This document shows positions 58,424-64,000 of a DNA stretch of 64,000 nt, piece after piece. The stretch is from Deltaproteobacteria bacterium. GTDB lineage: Bacteria; Myxococcota; Kuafuiibacteriia; Kuafuiibacteriales; Kuafuiibacteriaceae. The notes beneath the pieces were generated by a model. It did no database searches, had not been told where the DNA came from, and worked only from the letters and a program-made list of their open reading frames with translations. The number at the start of each line of letters is the position of its first letter. Within the stretch, counting starts at the first letter, position 1. The stretch spans positions 992,001 through 1,056,000 of the forward strand of contig JADJBV010000002.1 in NCBI GenBank assembly GCA_016703535.1, read 5' to 3'. A program made the translations under genes and the position numbers.

Positions 58424-58638
58424 CCCCTTCAGGTCCCACGGCCCGAACCCGGTGTCACGGGGCGCGCCCACACCCCTAAGGGACGGCCCGATTTGCAAGT
58501 TAAGTTGCGGTCTTGGCTTCGACGACCGAGGAGCCTTGACGGCCCGGGCGAGGCTTCCGTAACGTGTGGAGGTCGGGCCCCCATGGGTTCGGCGTGATGA
58601 CCTCCTGAGCCGGACCTCTACTCCAAGTCTTCGTTGAA

Positions 58639-58660
58639 GCGCCCTGGTTCGCCGGGGCGC
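58639..58660 (+). promoter_or_regulatory. Leader hairpin next to the ABC-F ribosome-binding site
   Basis: GCGCCC pairs with GGGCGC over a 10-nt loop. The Shine-Dalgarno GGGAGGT follows within two bases, 8 bases before the start codon. Hairpins of this kind can occlude a ribosome site, and some ABC-F resistance genes are controlled by leader structures. No leader peptide was identified. Confidence 0.3.
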
Positions 58661-58673
58661 CGGGAGGTCTTGT

Positions 58674-60167
58674 ATGGCTCGACTGGTCGCCGAAGCCCTT
58701 GGCTTCGCTTTTCCGGGCGCAACCCCCATCGTTGCGAACGCTTCTTTTTGCCTCGGCTCGGGCTGGACGGGCCTGATCGGCCCCAACGGCGCCGGCAAAA
58801 GTACCCTGCTGCGCTTGTTGGGCCGCGAACTGGCCCCGCAACAGGGACACCTTCGACCCGAACCCCGCCATCCTCGGGTGGGGGTCCTGCGCCAAGGCAC
58901 GGGCCTCGATCCGACCATCATCGAGTTTGGCGCGGCCGATGATCGGCAGGCTCAGCGGCTCCGCGGCCGCTTGGGCCTTGATCCCGCGGTCTTGCAGAGA
59001 TGGCCCACCGCCAGCTTCGGTGAACGCCGGCGTTGGCAACTGGCTTCGGTGCTCCACGCCGAGCCCGAGATCTTGCTGCTCGATGAGCCCACCAACCACC
59101 TCGACGCCGACGGTGGGCGCTGGTTGCTCGAGGTGTTGCCGCGCCAGGTCCTGGGGGTGGTGGTCTCTCACGATCGCCGGCTCCTGGATGTGTTGACCCA
59201 ACGGACGTTCTACTTGGAGCGTGGGACGTTGGAGGATCTTCCGGTCGCCTGCTCTTCGGCCCTCGAGCTGAGAACCAAACGCCACCATTCGCTCGTGGAG
59301 CAGAGGACCGAGGTTCATCGTCGCTTGGCCACGTCGCAGCGGGCCGCCCACCAAGCCGACCAAAAGCGCCTCGCGGCCGAGGGGCAACGGAGCGCCCGGC
59401 GTCGCATGAAGGGGCCCAAGGACAACGACGCCCGATCGGTCAACGCCAGGACCCGGGCCGACTTTGGAGCGCTGGGGCACACCCGGGAGTACGCCCGCCT
59501 TTCGACTCAGGTGGAGCGACGAAAGCAGGAGCTGGAAGGGCTGGTGGTGGAGCGGGCGTTGGGATCGGTGGTCTTCGCTCGCCACCAGCCTTGCGAAAAA
59601 GAGACCCTGGCCTGGATCCCCGCTGGACCACTGTTGGCGGGATCTCAGACCTTGGCTGAACTTCCGGCCCTCGGCGTGGGCCGCCGCGATCGGATCTGGA
59701 TCCGAGGGCCGAATGGAGCGGGCAAGAGCACCCTACTCGATCGGCTCCGGGCCGGCTTACGGGTGCCCTCCGAACAAGTTCTGTATCTGCCGCAAGAGTT
59801 GAGTGAGGCGCAGGTGGATCTTCACCTCTTGGAGTTGCGCCAAGCGCCGCCTCAACTTCGAGGCCAGATCCTCTCGATCGTCGCCGCTTTGGGGGTAGAG
59901 CCCGAGGCCTTGTTGCGGAGCCCTCGGCCTTCGCCCGGGGAGGCGCGCAAGTTGGCTTGCGCCGCTGGTATGGGGCGACAGGCCTACGCGCTGTTTTTGG
60001 ACGAACCCACCAACCACCTGGATCTGCCTTCCGTGGAGCGGTTGGGGCAGGCGCTCCAGGAGTTCCCGGGTGCGGTGGTCATGGTGACCCACGATCCCCA
60101 TTTGGCGGAGCGGGTCACCACCCAAAGTTGGTGGCTGCAGGAGGGATTGCGGGTGAACGCCGAGTAG
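58674..60167 (+). CDS. ABC-F family ATPase (duplicated ABC domains)
   Basis: 497 residues with two ATPase domains on one chain and no membrane helices. Walker A motifs are GPNGAGKSTLLRLL (first) and GPNGAGKSTLLDRL (second). Signature-type blocks are ASFGERRRWQLASVLH in the first domain and SPGEARKLACAAG in the second. Walker B blocks EILLLDEPTNHLDADG and ALFLDEPTNHLDLPS are present. The linker has charged helices (RLATSQRAAHQADQKRLA). ABC-F proteins act on the ribosome as translation factors or confer antibiotic resistance by ribosome protection; which one applies here cannot be told. Confidence 0.92.
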   Translation: MARLVAEALGFAFPGATPIVANASFCLGSGWTGLIGPNGAGKSTLLRLLGRELAPQQGHLRPEPRHPRVGVLRQGTGLDPTIIEFGAADDRQAQRLRGRLGLDPAVLQRWPTASFGERRRWQLASVLHAEPEILLLDEPTNHLDADGGRWLLEVLPRQVLGVVVSHDRRLLDVLTQRTFYLERGTLEDLPVACSSALELRTKRHHSLVEQRTEVHRRLATSQRAAHQADQKRLAAEGQRSARRRMKGPKDNDARSVNARTRADFGALGHTREYARLSTQVERRKQELEGLVVERALGSVVFARHQPCEKETLAWIPAGPLLAGSQTLAELPALGVGRRDRIWIRGPNGAGKSTLLDRLRAGLRVPSEQVLYLPQELSEAQVDLHLLELRQAPPQLRGQILSIVAALGVEPEALLRSPRPSPGEARKLACAAGMGRQAYALFLDEPTNHLDLPSVERLGQALQEFPGAVVMVTHDPHLAERVTTQSWWLQEGLRVNAE

Positions 60168-60218
60168 TCCGGTCACCGCGAGGTCGTGATCGGTTCCCGC
60201 GGTGGCAGGACGAAAACG

Positions 60219-61556
60219 TTATTCGGCGTCGCCTGAGTCTTTGGCGTCTTCGGCGGCCACTTCTTCGGCGGTCATCGTCTTTTCGATCACCTTGGCCTGG
60301 CCGACCAAGAAGTCGAGGGCCTTGTCCTGCCGGAGGTTGTAGCGGAGCGCCTCCAGCTGGTCGTTCTGCTTGAGCTCGGCCTTGAGCTGCTTCGGGTTCA
60401 TGCGGTGCTCACGGGCCAGCTCGCTGATCCGACCTTCGACCTCCTGCTCGGAGACCTCGATCTTCTCCTGGCGGGCGATGGCCTCCAGCACCAACATGGC
60501 CGCGACCTGCTTTTCGGCCCGGGGCCGCGCCTCGACCCGCAGCTTGGAGATCGCCTCGAGCAAGGTCGGATCCTTGGACTGCTCCACCATCCGCTTGGCG
60601 TCTTGGAGCAAGAAGTCCAGCTGCCGCTCGATCATCAGGCCGGGGACTTCGATCGGGTTCTTCTCGACCAACTTCTCGATGACCTGATCCCGGAGCTGGC
60701 GCTTGCTCTTGGCGTCCATGCGGGTCGCCAGGTTCTTCCGCAAGTTGTCCTTCAGCTCGGCCAAGGTGTCGAACTCGCCCAGATCCTTGGCGAACTCGTC
60801 GTCGATCTCCGGGTAGACCTTCCGCTTGATCTCCTTGACGTCGACCTTCCACTCCACCTTCTTGCCCCGCACCTCTTCGGGGCCGTCGGCCTTGGGGAAC
60901 TCCAACTCGAACACCTTCTGTTCGCCGATGGTGCCGCCGACCAAGTTGTCCTCGAAGCCCGGGATCATCTGACCCGCGCCGACCTCGACGGTGTAGTTGA
61001 TGCCTTTGCCGCCCTTGAAGGTCTCGCCGTTGACGTAACCAAAGAAGTCGATGACCGCCAGGTCACCCTTCTGCACGTCCTTGCGATCGGTGACCTGCTC
61101 GACCACCACCGCCTTTTCGCGCAGCCCCTTCAGCTCCTTTTCGACCTCGGAGTCGGCGACCTCCCGGACCTTCTTCTCGACCTCGAGGCCCTTGTAGTCC
61201 TTGGCCTCGACCTCCGGCTTGACCTCGACGGTGGCGTCGAACACCAGCGGCGCGTCTTCGGCCAAGGTCGGCCAGGCCTTCACCCGCGGGTTGTTGATCG
61301 GCACCAGCGAATGTTCGGCGACGGCCTTCTTGAAGGTCTCGTCGACGAGGCGGTTCACGACCTCACCCTCGACGGTCTGCTTGTAGTACTGCTCCAGGAC
61401 CTTCCGCGGCACGTGGCCGGCCCGGAAGCCCTTGACGCGGGCCCGCTTCGCCAAGCCCCGATAGGCCAGGTCCAGCTCTTCCTGCACGGTCTCCCAGGGC
61501 ACCTCGATGTGCACCTTGCGTTCGACTGTAGAGACCGTCTCGACTTCGACTTTCAT
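60219..61556 (-). CDS. tig: Trigger factor, ribosome-associated chaperone
   Basis: 445 residues from ATG 61556. The N-terminal ribosome-binding domain has the GFRAGHVPRK signature. The FKBP-type PPIase domain (about 165-250) shows VIDFFGYVNGETFKGG and ELEFPKADGPEEVRG. The C-terminal helical arm domain follows (NPIEVPGLMIERQLDFLL). It binds nascent chains and isomerises prolines. In many bacteria tig lies next to clpPX; here they are 36 kb apart. The tRNA-Leu gene lies 44 bp upstream on the same strand. Confidence 0.96.
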   Translation of the reverse strand: MKVEVETVSTVERKVHIEVPWETVQEELDLAYRGLAKRARVKGFRAGHVPRKVLEQYYKQTVEGEVVNRLVDETFKKAVAEHSLVPINNPRVKAWPTLAEDAPLVFDATVEVKPEVEAKDYKGLEVEKKVREVADSEVEKELKGLREKAVVVEQVTDRKDVQKGDLAVIDFFGYVNGETFKGGKGINYTVEVGAGQMIPGFEDNLVGGTIGEQKVFELEFPKADGPEEVRGKKVEWKVDVKEIKRKVYPEIDDEFAKDLGEFDTLAELKDNLRKNLATRMDAKSKRQLRDQVIEKLVEKNPIEVPGLMIERQLDFLLQDAKRMVEQSKDPTLLEAISKLRVEARPRAEKQVAAMLVLEAIARQEKIEVSEQEVEGRISELAREHRMNPKQLKAELKQNDQLEALRYNLRQDKALDFLVGQAKVIEKTMTAEEVAAEDAKDSGDAE

Positions 61557-61600
61557 TGGACCCGAACTCCTCAGATTAGATCTCGATCGCGAACACGCCA

Positions 61601-61683
61601 TGCGAGGAGCGGGACTTGAACCCGCACGGGGGTTACCCGCTGGAACCTAAATCCAGTGCGTCTACCAGTTCCGCCATCCTCGC
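61601..61683 (-). tRNA. tRNA-Leu (UAG anticodon)
   Basis: Class II tRNA of 83 nt with long variable arm. The acceptor stem is GCGAGGA paired with TCCTCGC plus discriminator A. The D arm is GCG/CGC, the anticodon stem CTGGA/TCCAG with loop TTTAGGT (anticodon UAG, Leu CUA codon family), and the T arm GCGGG-TTCAAGT-CCCGC. No encoded CCA. It lies upstream of tig and convergent with the queC side. Confidence 0.93.
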
Positions 61684-61801
61684 GTACGGCCCACGATCGT
61701 TCGCTGCGCACTCAGCGTGGGGCCCCGCCTACAATGCCTGAGCCGTCCGAGTCCACTGGATCCGCTCGACAGGCGGCGCCCCTTTTCCTAGACCTCCCCG
61801 G

Positions 61802-62482
61802 ATGGGCGAACGGGCCGTGGTTCTGTTGTCGGGGGGCCTGGACTCGGCCACCGTCGCGGCGATCGCCTTGGCCCAAGGTCGCACCTTAACCGCCCTCAGC
61901 TTCGACTACGGCCAACGCCACCGCTACGAGCTGGAGGCGGCCCGGGAGGTCGCGTCCGCGTTGGGGATTTTGGATCACCGGGTGGTCCAGCTCGGCCTTT
62001 CCTCCATCGGCGGCTCGGCCCTGACCGCCGACCTGCCGGTGCCCAAAGACGCCCTCGGCCAGGCCGGGATCCCGGTGACCTACGTCCCGGCCCGCAACAC
62101 CGTCTTCCTTTCGGTGGGCCTGGGGTTGTGTGAGGTGGTGGGCGCTTTTGAGCTCTACTTTGGTGCCAACGCCTTGGATTACTCGGGCTACCCGGACTGC
62201 CGCCCCGCCTTCGTCCAAGCCTTCGAAGCCCTGGCCAACGTCGCCACCAAAGCCGCCGCCGAGGGGCGGGGCCACTTCCGAATCCACGCGCCGTTGATGG
62301 AGATGAGCAAGGCCCAGATCATCCAGCGCGGGACCGAATTGGGCCTCGACTACGGCCTCACCCACTCCTGCTACGACCCTCCCTCCCGGACCCTCCACTG
62401 CGGGCACTGCGACGCCTGCCAGCTGCGGCGACGGGGCTTCCTCGAGGCCGGCATCGCCGACCCGACCCACTACGCGAGCTGA
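61802..62482 (+). CDS. queC: 7-cyano-7-deazaguanine synthase QueC
   Basis: 226 residues. The PP-loop motif is VVLLSGGLDSATVAAIA. Conserved blocks: FDYGQRHRYELEAA, PVTYVPARNTVFLSVG, FGANALDYSGYPDCRPAF, and LTHSCYDPP. The C-terminal zinc site is CGHCDACQLRRRGF. QueC converts 7-carboxy-7-deazaguanine to preQ0 with ammonia and ATP in queuosine biosynthesis. QueD is encoded 3 bp downstream, so the two pathway steps are in one operon. Confidence 0.95.
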   Translation: MGERAVVLLSGGLDSATVAAIALAQGRTLTALSFDYGQRHRYELEAAREVASALGILDHRVVQLGLSSIGGSALTADLPVPKDALGQAGIPVTYVPARNTVFLSVGLGLCEVVGAFELYFGANALDYSGYPDCRPAFVQAFEALANVATKAAAEGRGHFRIHAPLMEMSKAQIIQRGTELGLDYGLTHSCYDPPSRTLHCGHCDACQLRRRGFLEAGIADPTHYAS

Positions 62483-62485
62483 GCC

Positions 62486-62848
62486 ATGAAGGCCGAGATC
62501 GTCCGCACCGTCCGCTTCGAGGCCGCCCACCGGTTGCCCCACGTGCCCGAGGGCCACAAGTGCGCCCGGCTGCACGGACACAGCTTCCAGGTCGAGCTGC
62601 GGGTCGGCGGTGAGGTCGACCCTCACACCGGCTGGGTCCAGGACTTCGCCGACCTCCAGGCCGCCTTTCAGCCCCTGCACCTCGTCCTGGATCACCACTA
62701 CCTGAATGAGGTCCCAGGCCTCGAGAACCCGACCAGCGAGATCTTGGCCCGCTGGATCTGGGAGCGGCTGGTGACGGCCTTACCGGGCCTGATGGAGGTG
62801 ACGGTCCACGAGACCTGCACCTCCCGCTGCACCTACCGAGGTCAGTGA
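62486..62848 (+). CDS. queD: 6-carboxy-5,6,7,8-tetrahydropterin synthase QueD
   Basis: 120 residues. The zinc-binding His triad is visible as AAHRLPH and CARLHGHSF. Catalytic residues lie in LDHHYLNEVPGLENPTSEIL and the C-terminal TVHETCTSRCTY. It converts dihydroneopterin triphosphate to 6-carboxytetrahydropterin, upstream of QueE and QueC in queuosine synthesis. The start ATG is 3 bp after queC. QueE and QueF are not in the window. Confidence 0.95.
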   Translation: MKAEIVRTVRFEAAHRLPHVPEGHKCARLHGHSFQVELRVGGEVDPHTGWVQDFADLQAAFQPLHLVLDHHYLNEVPGLENPTSEILARWIWERLVTALPGLMEVTVHETCTSRCTYRGQ

Positions 62849-62902
62849 TTCCCTCCAGGAAGTTGCGCTGAAGCGGTTTTGTACGTATTCCGGGAGGTGG
62901 CC

Positions 62903-63526
62903 ATGCGCGAGTGTCTGGGGTGGATCACCAACTGCCCGAACGATCAGGGCTGCCCGCAGAACTGGCTGGAGTTCGCGGTCTCCGAGTTGCCCCGATCGGT
63001 CGAGTGCCACGTCTGCGGCCACCAGGTCGATATGGTGGTCACTGAAGACGAGCTCAACGGCCGACCGGCCTCCAAGCTCGCGGCCTTCCCGGCGGTCCCG
63101 TGCACCGGATTTGTCGCGCCTCCTCGGGCTCCGGCCACCGGCGCCAACGGCTCGGCGATCGGTGGACCTTCACCGGCCCGCGGCATCCCGGCCTCGGCCA
63201 CCGCGGCGCCGCAACGAGCGCCCACGCCGGCTCAGCCGGTGCGCGCCAAAACATGGGTGGTCACCTTGACCAACGGAGAGAAGGTCAAGCTCGACAAAGA
63301 GGCGATGGTCATCGGCCGCAGTCGCACCTGCGACGTGGTCATCCCGTCGGCCAAGATCTCGCGCCAACACGCCAGCCTCAGCCGGGTCGACGGCGAATAT
63401 TACATCGAGGATCTAGGCTCGGCGAACGGCCTGTGGCTCAACGGCGAAAAGGTCACCCGGGCCAAGCTCAACCCTGGCGACAAGTACAGCATCTCCGACG
63501 AGACCTTGTTGTTCGAAGAGCGCTGA
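62903..63526 (+). CDS. FHA-domain protein with N-terminal Cys motifs
   Basis: 207 residues from ATG 62903 (GGGAGG upstream). The N-terminal ~55 residues hold Cys motifs (CLGWITNCPNDQGC and ECHVCGH) consistent with a metal-binding ribbon. A low-complexity linker (about 75-120) follows. The C-terminal ~85 residues form an FHA phosphothreonine-binding domain: VIGRSRTCDVVIPSAKISRQHASLS, then DLGSANGLWLNG. FHA proteins link Ser/Thr kinase signals to output in myxobacteria. The partner kinase is not in view. Confidence 0.9.
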   Translation: MRECLGWITNCPNDQGCPQNWLEFAVSELPRSVECHVCGHQVDMVVTEDELNGRPASKLAAFPAVPCTGFVAPPRAPATGANGSAIGGPSPARGIPASATAAPQRAPTPAQPVRAKTWVVTLTNGEKVKLDKEAMVIGRSRTCDVVIPSAKISRQHASLSRVDGEYYIEDLGSANGLWLNGEKVTRAKLNPGDKYSISDETLLFEER

Positions 63527-63529
63527 GCC

Positions 63530-64000
63530 TTGAGTGGGGTGGGCCAGGAGCAGCGGCGTTACGCGCCGTTCTACTGCGAAGAGAACGTCTGGCACCTGGC
63601 CAAAGAAGGCGTCGGCACCGATCCCAGCTTTGTGGTCTTCATCTCCAACCTGCAGAAGAGTTGTGCCTTGTGGGCCCAGCGGGCCGCGTCGTCGGCCGAC
63701 ATGCCGGTGCTCTGGGACTACCACGTGATCTTGGTGAGCGCGCCCAGCGAAGGCGCCTTGGTTTGGGACCTCGACACGCGCTTGGGCTTCCCGGTGAAGT
63801 TGCGCGACTACCTGGACGGCACCTTCCCGTTCGGTGAGGCCCTTAGGGACACCTTGTTGCCCCGTTTTCGGGTGCTGCCGGCGGCCACCTACCTGGAGCG
63901 CTTCGCCTCGGATCGATCTCACATGCACGAAGGCGACGACTGGCGGGCCCCGCCCCCCGAGTGGCCGACGATCGGTGAAGGCATGAACCTCTTCGACTTC
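63530..64000 (+). CDS. Protein N-terminal glutamine amidohydrolase (NTAQ1-like), 3' end cut by the window
   Basis: 157 codons up to the window end. TTG 63530 is used as start; GTG 63539 is as likely. Catalytic Cys, His and Asp of the family are seen in YCEENVWHL, LWDYHVILV and VWDLDTRLGF. Further conserved blocks are FASDRSHM and WRAPPPEWP. In eukaryotes this enzyme converts N-terminal Gln to Glu, creating a degradation signal (N-degron). Bacterial homologs exist but their role is unclear; no ClpS or leucyl-transferase is in the window. It follows the FHA gene by 3 bp. Confidence 0.88.
   Translation, partial: MSGVGQEQRRYAPFYCEENVWHLAKEGVGTDPSFVVFISNLQKSCALWAQRAASSADMPVLWDYHVILVSAPSEGALVWDLDTRLGFPVKLRDYLDGTFPFGEALRDTLLPRFRVLPAATYLERFASDRSHMHEGDDWRAPPPEWPTIGEGMNLFDF

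Noticed and set aside
58424..58921. N-terminal extension of the RMD1-like protein
   Set aside because: Low-complexity sequence unlike the family; partly antisense to the ABC-F gene.
1..64000. rRNA operon, integrase, prophage or plasmid functions
   Set aside because: None recognised on either strand. Only one tRNA gene (Leu) and the MITE-like element were found.

Overview
The window is about 64 kb of high-GC bacterial DNA, densely coded on both strands. The gene content points to a phototrophic member of the Myxococcota (inference). Many secreted lipoproteins carry the Asp/Gly/Pro-rich linker common in myxobacteria just after the lipobox. There is a DUF2277 protein, a large GAF/PAS hybrid kinase, Kelch and ascorbate-monooxygenase-like lipoproteins, and an actinobacterial-type [NiFe]-hydrogenase. 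The left edge holds the end of a bacteriochlorophyll photosynthesis gene cluster (acsF, puhE). Photosynthesis gene clusters have been reported in uncultured Myxococcota; no 16S rRNA or other decisive marker lies in this window.

Layout. 1-2.2 kb: end of a photosynthesis cluster (acsF - puhE - c-type cytochrome lipoprotein, the last two translationally coupled). 2.2-8.5 kb: minus-strand lipoproteins and an HDAC-like deacetylase. 8.7-17.1 kb: CreD-like membrane protein, DUF2277, M32 carboxypeptidase, hybrid histidine kinase, KdsC, a methyltransferase and an HDOD protein. 17.2-23.4 kb: RND efflux operon (pump, adaptor, outer-membrane channel, TetR regulator). 23.3-25.4 kb: clpP-clpX. 25.5-33.8 kb: secreted hydrolases, a PHM-like monooxygenase, an aldo/keto reductase, an OmpA lipoprotein and a 191-bp MITE-like element.

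33.8-48.5 kb: one long minus-strand [NiFe]-hydrogenase operon, mostly with overlapping stop and start codons. In transcription order it runs: small subunit, large subunit, maturation protease, TPR protein, NifU-Rieske fusion, NHL propeller, hypF, hypC, hypD, hypE, hypA, hypB, NicO-type nickel permease, DUF1641 protein. A divergent AraC-type regulator sits at its head. The subunits resemble group 1h (or the related 1f) uptake hydrogenases, which scavenge low levels of H2 and pass electrons to the respiratory chain. HypA has lost its zinc domain, and the DUF1641 protein holds three ~121-residue repeats.

50.0-52.6 kb: small envelope or stress genes (DUF3185, YtxH, a PA2779/PA2778-like pair). 52.6-56.2 kb: a coupled AsmA/TamB-like and POTRA/beta-barrel (TamA-like) pair. 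56.1-64 kb: AI-2E family permease, RMD1/DUF155 protein, ABC-F ATPase, trigger factor, tRNA-Leu(UAG), queC-queD, an FHA protein, and at the right edge a bacterial homolog of the N-degron enzyme NTAQ1, cut by the window end.

Taken together the genes suggest an aerobic or microaerobic cell able to make bacteriochlorophyll with the O2-dependent cyclase and to draw electrons from H2. No rRNA, CRISPR array, prophage or integrase was seen.
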